57,754 nt of DNA from [Eubacterium] yurii subsp. margaretiae ATCC 43715. GTDB taxonomy: Bacteria; Bacillota; Clostridia; Peptostreptococcales; Filifactoraceae. Of this stretch, positions 45,204 through 54,893 are shown one piece after another (position 1 is the first letter of the stretch; every line of letters begins with the position of its first letter). The notes under the pieces are model-generated. The model made no database searches, was not told the DNA's origin, and worked only from the letters and a program-made list of their open reading frames with translations. Location of the stretch: the NCBI GenBank assembly GCA_000146855.1, contig GL405246.1:2292574-2350327 (forward strand), in the 5' to 3' direction. The position numbers and the translations under genes are program-made.

Positions 45204-46574
45204 CTATAGACATACGATATAATCAGCTATAGAATTTATAAATTCCCGGTCATGTGAAACAATAAATATTATTTTATCATCACTCTTGCATTCATTGATT
45301 AGGTGAGCTATATTCATCATATTGTAATAATCCATGCCACTTGTCGGCTCATCAAAAAATACAAGTTTGGAGTTTTTGCACAATACAGACGCTATTGCTA
45401 CCCTTTGCTTTTGCCCACCTGACAAACTCATCGGATGACAATCCTTCAATTCATATAAATCAAGTTTTTTCAGTATTTCTTCAACATAACTATTCTCAAT
45501 ATTTTTTATGCCAAGCCTCACTTCACTTATAACAGAATCTGTAAAAAGCTGATGATTGACATCTTGCATTACAAGTGATGATATTTTAATCCTATCTGTT
45601 TTCGAAAGTCTTCTGCCATCTAAGTAGATCTCATCCTTTGATTTTCTTTCTAAGCCTATAAGGCAACGTAGCAAGGTGGATTTTCCAAGTCCATTTGTCC
45701 CCACTATGCCATATATCTTGCCCATTTCAAATGAATTGTCTCTAAAAATCAAGTTTTTATCAGCGCCATTAAACTTAAATTCAATATTTTTCACCTTGAA
45801 ATTCCCGTTATTTCGCATTTTGGGTACAGTAAGTTTCGTCTTGGCCTTATCTCTTAAACCCAAGTCATTAAGTTCTTTAGAAGATAATTTTACAAAGTCT
45901 TTTTGCGTATATTCACTTTGTATTTCACCATCTTTAAGCAAAAAAATCCTGTCTATAATATCCATAAGATAAAATATCCTATGTTCTGAAATTATAAGAG
46001 TTTTTCCCCTGTCTTTAAGCTGTGCAAGCATTACTTTTATAATTTCAATGCTTTCTTCATCAAGATTTGACGACGGCTCATCTAAAACTATTATTTCAGT
46101 CCCTGATATATAAGTAGCAGCAATACATAAAATCTGTTTTTCCCCACCTGACAGTTTAAAAATATCCCTGTCTAAAAGATGCTCTATGGGAAACAAACTT
46201 AGCATTTCAGTTAATCTCTCATCCATTTCATCTCTTGAAAGTCCAATGTTTTCCAAATAAAAAAGCAATTCAAGAGTAGTATTCACATTAAAAAAATGCG
46301 TCTTGGGATTTTGGAAAACACTTGATACAAGCATTGATATTTCATAGAGTTTAAGATTTTTTACATCCTTATTATCTATCCTGATACTTCCATCTAAAAA
46401 AGCCCCATCATATCTTACAGCCAATCCGTTGATAGAATTTATAATTGAAGATTTTCCACTGCCACTTTTTCCTGCAAGTAATACACATTCGCCTTTTTTC
46501 ACATTCAAAGAAATATTTTTTAAAACTTCTTTGTTCTTTCCGTAAGACAGAGATAAATTTTCAATTTCTACCAT
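45204..46574 (-). CDS. ECF-type ABC ATPase, two fused nucleotide-binding domains
   Basis: Energizing ATPase of an energy-coupling-factor importer, in the fused form where both cassettes lie on one chain (456 residues). Cassette 1 (about 1-225): Walker A GKSGSGKS at 35-42, signature KLSGGEKQI, Walker B IIVLDEPSS. Cassette 2 (about 260-456): GTNGLGKS, SLSGGQKQR, LVFFDEPTS, switch His in IVSHDRE. The product ends abruptly at YIVCL, shorter than many homologues, with the R3 element right behind. Its ATG overlaps the stop of the T-component gene by seven bases. Confidence 0.92.
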   Translation of the reverse strand: MVEIENLSLSYGKNKEVLKNISLNVKKGECVLLAGKSGSGKSSIINSINGLAVRYDGAFLDGSIRIDNKDVKNLKLYEISMLVSSVFQNPKTHFFNVNTTLELLFYLENIGLSRDEMDERLTEMLSLFPIEHLLDRDIFKLSGGEKQILCIAATYISGTEIIVLDEPSSNLDEESIEIIKVMLAQLKDRGKTLIISEHRIFYLMDIIDRIFLLKDGEIQSEYTQKDFVKLSSKELNDLGLRDKAKTKLTVPKMRNNGNFKVKNIEFKFNGADKNLIFRDNSFEMGKIYGIVGTNGLGKSTLLRCLIGLERKSKDEIYLDGRRLSKTDRIKISSLVMQDVNHQLFTDSVISEVRLGIKNIENSYVEEILKKLDLYELKDCHPMSLSGGQKQRVAIASVLCKNSKLVFFDEPTSGMDYYNMMNIAHLINECKSDDKIIFIVSHDREFINSIADYIVCL

Positions 46575-47260
46575 AAAATCCCTCCTATAATCATAGTCAT
46601 TATCAAAACTACATAGGCAAAATCAACTATTTTCATTTTGATTGATATATACCTTGTCTTTTTTACAGGATTTTCAATACATCTCGTCTCTGCAGCCTTT
46701 GCAATATCATCAGAAATATTTGATGATATAATAAGCAAGGGCACCATTACATACTCAATGTATGAAATAGGATTTTTAAATGTAATTCCTCTTACCCTCA
46801 TGGCAAGCTTTATATTATGACTTTCTTCTCTAAATGACGGGAAAAATCTGAAAATTACGGCAATAGGTATGGAGATGCTCTGCGGTAATTTAATCTTATC
46901 CATTGAAGATATTATGCTTCCTACATCTGAAGTCTTTACAAAGAAACTGCCTGCACTAAAAGGAAGATAAAACATCCTACATACTGCAAACAACATAAAA
47001 AATATCTTCAAAATCGCATTCATATTTCTAATTACATCAAGATTGGGTATTACTAAGGAAAGAATAGCGAAAAACAATGTATTTTTCAATGCTTCTTTCC
47101 TAAATCCATTCTTATAATAAAGAAATGAAAGAATAAGAATAATACCCCATTCAAAATAAGTATTCACCTTATTAAATACAGCAAATCCAAGTAAAAAAGT
47201 CACCAAAAGTTTAGTGATTGGATTTGGATTATAAGGATTATCCAAAAATACAGGAATCAT
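46568..47260 (-). CDS. ECF transporter T component (EcfT/CbiQ-like)
   Basis: Membrane coupling subunit that links the fused ATPase to the S component. 230 residues with about five or six membrane segments. The two cytoplasmic coupling helices are represented by AMRVRGITF (the A-R-G core of the family) and by a later AAETRCIENPVKKTRY. Start overlap ATGA with the S-component gene and seven-base overlap with the ATPase gene show a strictly coupled S-T-A operon. Confidence 0.88.
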   Translation of the reverse strand: MIPVFLDNPYNPNPITKLLVTFLLGFAVFNKVNTYFEWGIILILSFLYYKNGFRKEALKNTLFFAILSLVIPNLDVIRNMNAILKIFFMLFAVCRMFYLPFSAGSFFVKTSDVGSIISSMDKIKLPQSISIPIAVIFRFFPSFREESHNIKLAMRVRGITFKNPISYIEYVMVPLLIISSNISDDIAKAAETRCIENPVKKTRYISIKMKIVDFAYVVLIMTMIIGGILW

Positions 47261-47847
47261 ATAATACCCGCTTTTTCAAAATGCTTTTTCAGAAAAACCC
47301 TACCGATATAAGCGCCGATTATTCCTCCGATAATTGCACCTATATACACCAACATCATACTACGAAAATTAATAACTGCAATCAGTTTCATTATATAATC
47401 ATGTCCCATTCCCTTTGTTTCAGCCACTTCAATGACCTTATCCTTAGCCAACACTATTTGCATTAGAAAGCCACAAATCCAAGTGTTGAATACGGCAAAG
47501 GAAAGCATATTGTATTTGAAAGATTTATAATCGCCTATTTTTCTTATAAATTCAGCAACTGCCATACTGATTACAGCATGTATTAAGATTACATAGGTGT
47601 TTCCCATTGCAACTACAATAAGACTGCAAATCAAACCAAGTATAAATAATCCCAAAGGTTTTTGTACCTTTGCCATAAAAAGCATAATCACTATACCTGT
47701 TATAATCCCTGCCACAGCAGGATATGCCAAGTATAAAATAGGTACTACAATGCCAACTATCCCGGAAAGGAACATAAGCACAAAATATATTACTGAAAAT
47801 ACGCCTATTGTAACTAAATCCTTAATTCTTAATTTTTCCGTTTCCAT
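47257..47847 (-). CDS. ECF transporter S component (MptD/Trep_Strep type)
   Basis: Substrate-binding membrane subunit, 196 residues, about six hydrophobic segments. The opening LRIKDLVTIGVFSVIYFVL and the YPAVAGIITGIVIMLFMAKVQKPLG block match the Trep_Strep/MptD class of predicted S components, whose substrate is not established. AGGAGG stands eight bases before the ATG, directly beside a 92-bp palindromic element. It lies 114 bases downstream of the ABC half-transporter pair on the same strand, so it may be part of the same AraC-controlled unit. Confidence 0.82.
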   Translation of the reverse strand: METEKLRIKDLVTIGVFSVIYFVLMFLSGIVGIVVPILYLAYPAVAGIITGIVIMLFMAKVQKPLGLFILGLICSLIVVAMGNTYVILIHAVISMAVAEFIRKIGDYKSFKYNMLSFAVFNTWICGFLMQIVLAKDKVIEVAETKGMGHDYIMKLIAVINFRSMMLVYIGAIIGGIIGAYIGRVFLKKHFEKAGII

Positions 47848-47859
47848 AATATCCTCCTA

Positions 47860-47951
47860 ATACTAATATTCATTTAATTAATTGAAATTCTTAATTTTTC
47901 TGTTTTTATAAAGTATATAAATCTTTTTAGGCATTATATTAATATTAGTAT
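47860..47951. repeat. 92-bp element with 11-bp inverted termini
   Basis: Perfect termini ATACTAATATT (47860-47870) / AATATTAGTAT (47941-47951). The ends resemble those of R1 and R2 (ATACTAA) but the interior differs. It abuts the ribosome binding site of the S-component gene, so its right arm would be part of that mRNA leader. Confidence 0.6.
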
Positions 47952-47961
47952 AAAGAACTTT

Positions 47962-49686
47962 TTACAAAATATTTGATTTTTCAAGCATAGCCTTATAGAA
48001 TTCTGAGCTTTTGCAAAGCTCTTCATCAGTACCTATAGCCTCTATCTTTCCGCCATTTAATAAGACGATCTTATTTGCATTTCGAATTGTTCTAAGTCTA
48101 TGTGCAATGACTATAACTGTTTTTTCTCTTATAAGTTCAGACAGGGCTTCTTGGATTAGGCTTTCGTTTTCGACATCAAGAGATGCTGTAGCCTCGTCAA
48201 GCAGTATAATAGGTGCGTCTTTTAATATAGCCCTTGCTATGGATATTCTTTGCCTTTCTCCACCGGAAAGTCTCTGTCCGTTTTCCCCTATCATCGTATC
48301 TATTCCATCCGGCATCTTATCTATGAAATCATAGCACCTAGCTATCTTAGCAGCCCTTACTACTTCCTCATCTGTAGCGTCTTTTTTGCCGATTTTAATA
48401 TTGTCCTTTATGCTTGAATTAAATAGGATTACATCTTGAAATACTATGGAAAAGTTTTTAAGTAGGGTTTCCGGATCAATCTTGCCTACATCTTCTCCAC
48501 CTATCAAAATCTGCCCCTTATCTATATCCCAAAATCTTGCTGCAAGTTTGGTAAGTGTCGTCTTTCCGCTTCCGCTTGAACCTATTAAGGCAGTGATTTC
48601 GCCTTGCTTTGCTATAAAGCTCACACCATTTATTACAGAATAATCATCATATCCGAAATAGACATCCTTAAATTCAATATCGTAATTCTTAATTTCCATG
48701 TCCTTTTTGCCCTCTTGGATAGGCATGGTTTTTATTTCCTTAATTCTTCCAACCACGGCGTCAAGCATGACTATCATCGACATAAAGGTGATTATTCCCT
48801 CTATAGGAAGATAAATGCTCGTTGTAAGCATCAAAAAGGCTATATACACAAGTACGCTTACCTCACCAGCTACAAGCATATTTACACCGATGACGGCAAC
48901 ACTTATAATGCCAAGCTTTAATATTGCGGTAGCTACTCCTGTAAGTGTCCCTGCAAGAATCTCGCCCCTGGTCTTTTGTCTTGTGGACATATTTAATTTT
49001 CCAAAGAAGTCGCTTAGCATCTGCTCTTCTAAGTTATATGATTTTATCTGCTCTATCTGCTCAATTTTTTCCTGCAAATCATCAAAGACCTTACGATTAT
49101 CATCTATCCAGTCTTGTACCGCCTTTTTCTGGCTTTGCCTTGTTAAATATATTATTAAAATTGAAATCGGAATCACCCACAAGGCGGCAAGAGCCAGTTT
49201 CCAGTTATATATAAGTAGCATTAAAGCTATGACTGCTGTGGAAACAGTTGTTGAATACATCTGTGGAACAGCATGTGAAAATATGGTTTCATACAAGTTC
49301 ATATCATTCATCATAGTTTCTGCAAGGTCTGCCAAATCCCTTTTTCCAAAATAAGAAAGCGGTAGTTTCTTTAATCTTTCAGCTATATCAATCCTTGAAT
49401 TTGCACTCTCATTATACACATTGGTGTAAAGTCTTACATAATCCCACCTTGCAATAAAAAACATCACTATCATCATAACTACGATTAATATAAGGTAATG
49501 AAACACAGTAAAATTATAAGTTTCAATCCCCTTTAAAGTCCCTATATGCTGGAACAAAAACATAAAGGCAATCATTGGTGGAAATAATTTTGTTATATTA
49601 ACAAAGGTATGTGAGATGATTGCTTTTTTTAAGTTAATAGCTCCTTTTTCAGACATGGCATATCGTTTCATAAAATAAGAAATCAT
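47962..49686 (-). CDS. ABC exporter-fold half transporter, second of pair
   Basis: 574 residues: six-helix membrane domain (about 1-310), then ATPase domain with GSSGSGKTT, Q-loop VFQDVILF, LSGGERQR, ILLDEATASLD and switch AHRLRTI. It is paired with the gene upstream, three bases apart, with AGGAGG inside the end of that gene. Adjacent half-transporter pairs of this type next to an AraC regulator resemble the YbtPQ/IrtAB arrangement, in which exporter-fold proteins import metal-siderophores; export of a small molecule is equally possible. Confidence 0.88.
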   Translation of the reverse strand: MISYFMKRYAMSEKGAINLKKAIISHTFVNITKLFPPMIAFMFLFQHIGTLKGIETYNFTVFHYLILIVVMMIVMFFIARWDYVRLYTNVYNESANSRIDIAERLKKLPLSYFGKRDLADLAETMMNDMNLYETIFSHAVPQMYSTTVSTAVIALMLLIYNWKLALAALWVIPISILIIYLTRQSQKKAVQDWIDDNRKVFDDLQEKIEQIEQIKSYNLEEQMLSDFFGKLNMSTRQKTRGEILAGTLTGVATAILKLGIISVAVIGVNMLVAGEVSVLVYIAFLMLTTSIYLPIEGIITFMSMIVMLDAVVGRIKEIKTMPIQEGKKDMEIKNYDIEFKDVYFGYDDYSVINGVSFIAKQGEITALIGSSGSGKTTLTKLAARFWDIDKGQILIGGEDVGKIDPETLLKNFSIVFQDVILFNSSIKDNIKIGKKDATDEEVVRAAKIARCYDFIDKMPDGIDTMIGENGQRLSGGERQRISIARAILKDAPIILLDEATASLDVENESLIQEALSELIREKTVIVIAHRLRTIRNANKIVLLNGGKIEAIGTDEELCKSSEFYKAMLEKSNIL

Positions 49687-49689
49687 ATC

Positions 49690-51447
49690 CTAACCTCCTA
49701 TCTTCCAATTTACAGATTTTTGGTATTCATCCCAAAGCTTCTTATAATGACCGTTCATATCTATCAAATCTTGGTGTTTACCTTCTTCCACTATCCTGCC
49801 CTTATCTATGACAAGTATCTTATCCGCATCTACTACTGTAGACAGTCTGTGAGCAATCATCAGCGTCGTCTTGTCCTTTGACAACTTCTTAAAAGACTCC
49901 TGAATTATGTGTTCATTTTCAGGATCTGCAAAGGCTGTTGCCTCATCTAAGATTATAATATCCGCATTTTTGAGAAAAGCCCTTGCTATTGAAAGCCTTT
50001 GGGCTTCACCACCTGAAAAATATGTGCCTCTTGTTCCGTAAACAGTGTCAAGTCCTTTTTCCAAGCCTTTGATTATCTCCTTACTTCCTGAATTAAGCAA
50101 GGCTTTTTCTATCTCTTCATCTGTCGCATCTTTCTTTCCGATTAGGAGATTATCTCTTAGGCTCATTTTAAATAGTTTGGCATTTTGGAAAACGAAGGCA
50201 ATTTTTTTCATCAAGGCTTTTTTATCAAAATCTTTTATATTAATTCCACCAATTAAAATTTCACCTGATTTAATGTCATAAAACCTTGCAGCAAGCCTTG
50301 CTATGGTAGTCTTACCACTGCCTGAAACACCGACTAAGGCAACTGTCTCCCCCTTATTTACCTTGAAGGAAATATTATCCAAGACATCTTCTCCGCCATA
50401 AGAAAAGCTCACATCTTTAAACTCTATCCCCACTTCAGAGCTTGTCTTATCTCCATAGACAAAATCATCAAACTCAAGTATATTTTCTATTTTGTCCAAA
50501 GCAAGCTCTGCAAAATAGCTAAACTGTGTAATAGTAGCCGTCCTCATGATGAAGATGGCAAAGGTAGGCCCTATCAGGAAGTAAATGACAGAATCTGCGA
50601 CTACATCTACTAAGTTGCCGTTAAATTTTATCAACAAAAGAGCTACAGGCACTAAGAAAAATGCAGTAGAAGTAGCAACGGTTTCAAACCACGCCATCTT
50701 ATTCATATAGCTCATTGTAAGCTTGAGCACAAGCTCCTTTATTTTGATGATTAATGAATATAATTTGTCAAAGCTTTCAACACTTTGTGCAAATGTCTTT
50801 ACTACAGGAATGCCTCTTACATACTCCACAGTCTGAGAAGACAGGTCGGAAAGCCCTGCATAATACTCATCTTTCATCTTTTTGGCTTCGGTTGTCATCA
50901 TAGCCGACATTAATATCACACCGACAATCATAGGCACCATACTTGCAAGCCCTAATTTCCAATTAAAGATAAAGAAAAAAACAAGTAGAACTATCGGTGA
51001 TATAAGTGTTATCGCCATATCCGGAAGTTGATGCGCCAAAAAAGAATGGGTTTCAGCAGCTCCGGATACAATTACATTTCTTATCCTTCCGCTTTCTTTG
51101 TTGTCAAAGTATCCAGGCGGTTTATTCATCAGTTTTTTTACCGAAGTCTTAATGATATTGTCTTCCACCTCAAATGCGAAGATATGGGATAAAATAAGAC
51201 CTATAAGGTATATGAACAAACCTGAGATAGCAAAGGCTGCCGCATAAATCGAATTTTCTCTTACATAGGCGAAATCTACTGTTTCATTTAAAATTAAACT
51301 ATTTACAATCCTATGGATGAATACCATAGGCATCAGGATCATAATACCTGAAATAGCAGACATAATCATGGCGATATAAAGCAAGACTCCTTTTTTACCG
51401 CCATAAGGCATTAGTCTTTTTAATACTGATTCCTTCTTATTATTCAA
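49690..51447 (-). CDS. ABC exporter-fold half transporter, first of pair
   Basis: First gene of the AraC-controlled cluster, 585 residues: membrane domain (about 20-320) and ATPase domain with GVSGSGKTT, AFVFQNAKLF, a signature altered to FSGGEAQR, IILDEATAFADPE (the usual Ser-Leu-Asp D-loop reads Ala-Asp-Pro) and AHRLSTV. The open frame reaches 51477, but those codons contain the ribosome binding site AAAGGAGG; the start is therefore a TTG at 51447, nine bases after it. The degenerate signature and D-loop suggest one weakened ATP site in the heterodimer, as is common in asymmetric exporters. Confidence 0.87.
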   Translation of the reverse strand: MNNKKESVLKRLMPYGGKKGVLLYIAMIMSAISGIMILMPMVFIHRIVNSLILNETVDFAYVRENSIYAAAFAISGLFIYLIGLILSHIFAFEVEDNIIKTSVKKLMNKPPGYFDNKESGRIRNVIVSGAAETHSFLAHQLPDMAITLISPIVLLVFFFIFNWKLGLASMVPMIVGVILMSAMMTTEAKKMKDEYYAGLSDLSSQTVEYVRGIPVVKTFAQSVESFDKLYSLIIKIKELVLKLTMSYMNKMAWFETVATSTAFFLVPVALLLIKFNGNLVDVVADSVIYFLIGPTFAIFIMRTATITQFSYFAELALDKIENILEFDDFVYGDKTSSEVGIEFKDVSFSYGGEDVLDNISFKVNKGETVALVGVSGSGKTTIARLAARFYDIKSGEILIGGINIKDFDKKALMKKIAFVFQNAKLFKMSLRDNLLIGKKDATDEEIEKALLNSGSKEIIKGLEKGLDTVYGTRGTYFSGGEAQRLSIARAFLKNADIIILDEATAFADPENEHIIQESFKKLSKDKTTLMIAHRLSTVVDADKILVIDKGRIVEEGKHQDLIDMNGHYKKLWDEYQKSVNWKIGG

Positions 51448-51573
51448 TGAATAACGCCTCCTTTTCTTTAAATCCAAAAAGCTTAATATTATCCTATTTA
51501 GACTGATAATATTAAAAAGTCTTTAAGCTCATTTAATATTGGATAGCTATGTACTTGTTTTTATTCCTTATTT

Positions 51574-51602
51574 ATTATATAATAAATGAGAAGTTCAATC
51601 AA
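51574..51602 (-). promoter_or_regulatory. promoter of the ABC/ECF cluster
   Basis: Minus strand: TTGATT (51602-51597), 17-base spacer, consensus TATAAT (51579-51574), about 130 bases upstream of the first half-transporter start. Confidence 0.75.
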
Positions 51603-51617
51603 TTATACTTAGCAAAG

Positions 51618-51649
51618 AATGTCTATTGGGAATAATGTCCATTCGGGAT
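51618..51649. promoter_or_regulatory. tandem 16-bp operator, probable AraC-regulator site
   Basis: Two adjacent direct repeats, AATGTCTATTGGGAAT (51618-51633) and AATGTCCATTCGGGAT (51634-51649), identical at 13 of 16 positions. They begin 15 bases upstream of the -35 box of the transporter promoter and lie just before the regulator gene, the place and form expected for an AraC-type activator site. Confidence 0.78.
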
Positions 51650-51671
51650 AAAATATAAAAGGGTGGTAAAT

Positions 51672-52634
51672 ATGAGCGATTTTTACGACTTCGTCAAGAA
51701 CTTTTTTTCTACAGATGAAAGCATAGATAATACAAAATACTCCTTAGTGGGGCATACATTTTGTTTTAATACTGATGATGCAGAAGGTATGTATTGGTTT
51801 TATGAAGGCAAAGATTTTACAATTGACATTCACGACGTCTTTATAAAAAATGAGATTATCCACAGAAGTTTTGCCGGCTTGGATAATTTCTACTGCGTCT
51901 ACTCCTCTTATCTAGTTACAGCAAACGGAGAGAGTTTCAATCCTTATCAAAATCTCTCTTCAAACTCGCTCTATGTTATGAATACAAGAAATTCTAAGAA
52001 CTATAGGTTCATACTGCATAAAAACTCACCATATTTGGGAGTAGGTATAAACTTCAAGCAAGCCATGATAGATGAATGTCTATCATCTTACAAAGACAAA
52101 GTATCCAACTATGAAAACTTATTTTTCAATACTAATGCTATTATAAACAAGCCCTTGGAAAGAATTGCAAAGGATATACTAAATTGCAGGATGACATCTC
52201 CTGCAGCTGAAATATTTTTTGAGTCAAAGGCAAAGGAGTGGCTTAGTATAACGATAGACGCCTTTTTAAATAAGTACAGCAATCCCATATCTATAGCTGA
52301 TGATGAAGCCTTAAAGATGGTTGCTAATTATATAGACGACCATTATGCAGTTACAATTTCACAAAAAACCTTGGAAAAAATATCAACTATGAGCGGCACA
52401 AAGCTAAAAAGATTATTTAAGCAAAAATATCAATGCACAATCACGCAGTACACTCAAAGACGACGTATGAATATGGCAGAGATTCTACTGTTGAACTCTT
52501 CGCTTAAAATTCAGGATATAGCCGAAGCTGTAGGATACTCCTCTCATAGCAAATTCAGCACTTGCTTTAAAAAATACAAGGGAATGTATCCCAAGGATAT
52601 AAAAAAATACAGTTTAAAAAAAACTATAATTTAA
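51672..52634 (+). CDS. AraC-family transcriptional regulator
   Basis: 320 residues, divergent from the transporter cluster. The C-terminal double helix-turn-helix spans about 218-318: the first with ISQKTLEKISTMSGTKLKRLFKQ, the second with IQDIAEAVGYSSHSKFSTCFKKYKGMYPKDIKK, a canonical AraC signature. The N-terminal ~200 residues show no sugar-binding cupin motif and resemble the regulators found beside siderophore-type ABC pairs (weak). AAAGGGTGG supports the ATG at 51672 over a GTG three codons earlier. Likely activator of the divergent cluster through the tandem repeats at 51618-51649. Confidence 0.9.
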   Translation: MSDFYDFVKNFFSTDESIDNTKYSLVGHTFCFNTDDAEGMYWFYEGKDFTIDIHDVFIKNEIIHRSFAGLDNFYCVYSSYLVTANGESFNPYQNLSSNSLYVMNTRNSKNYRFILHKNSPYLGVGINFKQAMIDECLSSYKDKVSNYENLFFNTNAIINKPLERIAKDILNCRMTSPAAEIFFESKAKEWLSITIDAFLNKYSNPISIADDEALKMVANYIDDHYAVTISQKTLEKISTMSGTKLKRLFKQKYQCTITQYTQRRRMNMAEILLLNSSLKIQDIAEAVGYSSHSKFSTCFKKYKGMYPKDIKKYSLKKTII

Positions 52635-52638
52635 TGTT

Positions 52639-52753
52639 ATACTAATCTTCGTTTAAAAAGTCATGTAAAATATTTGATATTGTGATTTGCTATTAAATTA
52701 TATACACTTTGTAATTATAATACTTATATGTTAATTTAAAAGGTTTTTAGTAT
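52639..52753. repeat. R2 repeat, copy 2
   Basis: 115 bp, ATACTAATCTTCGTTTAAAA ... AAAAGGTTTTTAGTAT, closely matching 24176-24289. It starts five bases past the AraC gene stop. Confidence 0.75.
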
Positions 52754-52786
52754 CAGTATAAGCTCTTTCTTATTTCTATGTAAAAA

Positions 52787-52821
52787 AAGAGAAGTATTGG
52801 ATTTTTGCCCTTACTTCTCTT
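52787..52821 (-). terminator. terminator of ilvD
   Basis: Perfect 10-bp stem AAGAGAAGTA (52787-52796) / TACTTCTCTT (52812-52821). On the minus strand it is followed by TTTTTTA. Confidence 0.9.
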
Positions 52822-52855
52822 GTATATTGCATGTTTTTAGTTTTTAAATTGCAAA

Positions 52856-54517
52856 TTATATATCTCTTTGTACAGCTCCCTTAGCTCCTGATGATACGCT
52901 CATTGAGTATCTCTTGAGATATCCGCTTACATTAGGCTGTTTTGGAGTAAAGTTTGCCATTCTTTTTTCTATTTCTTCATCGCTTAGCATCAAAGACAGC
53001 TTCCCATTGTTGATATCTACGTGTATCTTGTCGCCGTCTTGCACTATGCCTATGATTCCGCCTTCTGCCGCCTCAGGTGTAACGTGCCCTATGGCTGCAC
53101 CTCTTGAGCCTCCTGAGAACCTACCGTCGGTAATCAAGCATACCTTGTCATCCAAGCCCATACCGCAAAGCGCAGAAGTAGGTGTGAGCATCTCCCTCAT
53201 ACCTGGTCCGCCTATCGGTCCTTCGTATCTTATGATTACTACATCACCGGCTTTTATCTTGCCTGCAAATATATCATCGCTTGCCTCTTCTTCGCTGTCA
53301 TATACCCTTGCATTTAAGGTCACATCCATCATCTTTTCGTCTACAGCGGATTTTTTAACCACAGCTCCCTCTTTGGCAAGATTACCAAAGAGAACTTTGA
53401 TACCGCCTGTTTGCGAATAAGGATTTTCTATATCTTTTATTATCTTATTTGATTTCTTATTTACAGATTGTATCACTTCGCCTATAGGTTTTTCATATAC
53501 TGTATTGGCATCTTCTTCTATTAGATTTTTCTTAGAAAGTTCTTTTAAGACTGCATAGATACCGCCTGCTTCATCAAGCTCTTGTATGTGATAAGGTCCT
53601 GCCGGAGACAGCTTGCAAAGATTTGGCGTCCTTGAGCTTACCTCATCTATTATCTTCAAATCTATTGGGCAATGAGCCTCCCTTGCTATGGCTGTAAGAT
53701 GCAGTACCGTATTTGTACTGCAACCAAGTGCCATATCCAAGGTCAAGGCGTTTTTGATTGATTTTTCATTTATTATATCCCTTGGCAAGATATTTTTTTC
53801 AACCAAGGACATTATCTTTCTGCCTGAATTTCTCGCAAGTGTCTTTCTCTTTGAGTATACGGCAGGCACAGTGCCGTTGCCCCTTAGTGATATGCCAAGT
53901 GCCTCAGTAATGCAGTTCATAGAGTTGGCTGTAAACATACCTGAGCAACTGCCACAGGTAGGACAGGCATTTTCTTCAACTTCAAGCATTTCTTCTTCAC
54001 TACATTCATTGAGCGAATACTTGCCTACTACTTCAAAGCCTGTAACCAAGTCTATGTCTTCATCTTGCCTCTTACCTGAGAGCATAGGTCCGCCACTTAC
54101 TATTATAGTAGGAATGTTTATTCTACAAGCTGCCATTATCATTGCAGGTACAGTCTTATCACAGTTTGGAATAAGCACAAGACCGTCAAACTGGTGTGCC
54201 TTTGCCATTACTTCCACAGATTCAAGTATCAACTCCCTACTCGGTAGAGAGTATCTCATACCCTCGTGGTTCATAGCGATACCGTCACATACTGCAATAG
54301 CAGGAAATTCAAAAGGTATACCGCCTTCCATCAATATGCCCTTTTTAACTTCCTCTGCAAGAGTTCTAAGGTGAATATGTCCGGGTACTATTTCGTTGAA
54401 AGAGTTACATACTCCTATAAAGGGCTTCTTGAAGTCACTCTCATCAAGTCCAAGCGAACGCAACAAAGACCTGTGCGGTGTCCTTGCATATCCTGATTTT
54501 ACATTATTACTTTGCAT
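52856..54517 (-). CDS. ilvD: dihydroxy-acid dehydratase
   Basis: Iron-sulfur dehydratase that makes 2-oxo acids in valine, leucine and isoleucine synthesis. 553 residues, normal length. Cluster ligands are visible in [15 protein letters not shown] and [14 protein letters not shown], with the Mg/substrate segment in [12 protein letters not shown] and the C-terminal [18 protein letters not shown] block. AAAGGAGA precedes the ATG at 54517. No other ilv or leu gene is next to it, so it stands as a single unit ended by a strong terminator. Confidence 0.96.
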   Translation of the reverse strand: MQSNNVKSGYARTPHRSLLRSLGLDESDFKKPFIGVCNSFNEIVPGHIHLRTLAEEVKKGILMEGGIPFEFPAIAVCDGIAMNHEGMRYSLPSRELILESVEVMAKAHQFDGLVLIPNCDKTVPAMIMAACRINIPTIIVSGGPMLSGKRQDEDIDLVTGFEVVGKYSLNECSEEEMLEVEENACPTCGSCSGMFTANSMNCITEALGISLRGNGTVPAVYSKRKTLARNSGRKIMSLVEKNILPRDIINEKSIKNALTLDMALGCSTNTVLHLTAIAREAHCPIDLKIIDEVSSRTPNLCKLSPAGPYHIQELDEAGGIYAVLKELSKKNLIEEDANTVYEKPIGEVIQSVNKKSNKIIKDIENPYSQTGGIKVLFGNLAKEGAVVKKSAVDEKMMDVTLNARVYDSEEEASDDIFAGKIKAGDVVIIRYEGPIGGPGMREMLTPTSALCGMGLDDKVCLITDGRFSGGSRGAAIGHVTPEAAEGGIIGIVQDGDKIHVDINNGKLSLMLSDEEIEKRMANFTPKQPNVSGYLKRYSMSVSSGAKGAVQRDI

Positions 54518-54893
54518 CTTATCTCCTTTACAACAATTAGCAATTTATAATATCATATTTTATGCCGTATTAATTTGATACTGATATTTTATAAATCACA
54601 GTATTCTATATAACTGTATGTTATTACATGGCATCTAAATTTATACTAAATACCATAAAATTCATACTGTTTAATTTTGAATATAGATTTTTAAAAATTA
54701 TATAATATATCTTAATAAGCATTGACATAGCTTTAATTTAAAACATCCACAATTCTATTAGACTTTAGTATAAGATAGGGCATTTACAAATATGAATTAG
54801 ATTAACAAATTACATGTCCATATTTTCAGACAAAAGATTATTAAGATTATACTACAAATTTGCCAAAAGTAAAGGAAAAATCAAAATTTTTTA
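54518..54893. other. intergenic region upstream of ilvD, with an R1 copy
   Basis: 376 AT-rich bases. I looked for a T-box leader, common upstream of ilv genes in Firmicutes, and found neither the AGGGTGG-type core nor a terminator. Most of the right half is the R1 copy at 54644-54770. Confidence 0.4.
54644..54770. repeat. R1 repeat, copy 7
   Basis: 127 bp from TACTAAATACCATAAAATTC to CAATTCTATTAGACTTTAGTA. The right half fits R1 well; the left interior is more diverged. Confidence 0.65.

Noticed and set aside
53688..54374. 228-codon plus-strand open frame inside ilvD
   Set aside because: Antisense shadow of a strongly recognised gene; no initiation signals.
54518..54893. Possible T-box leader ahead of ilvD
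   Set aside because: No T-box core or terminator/antiterminator pair; the region is largely an R1 repeat.
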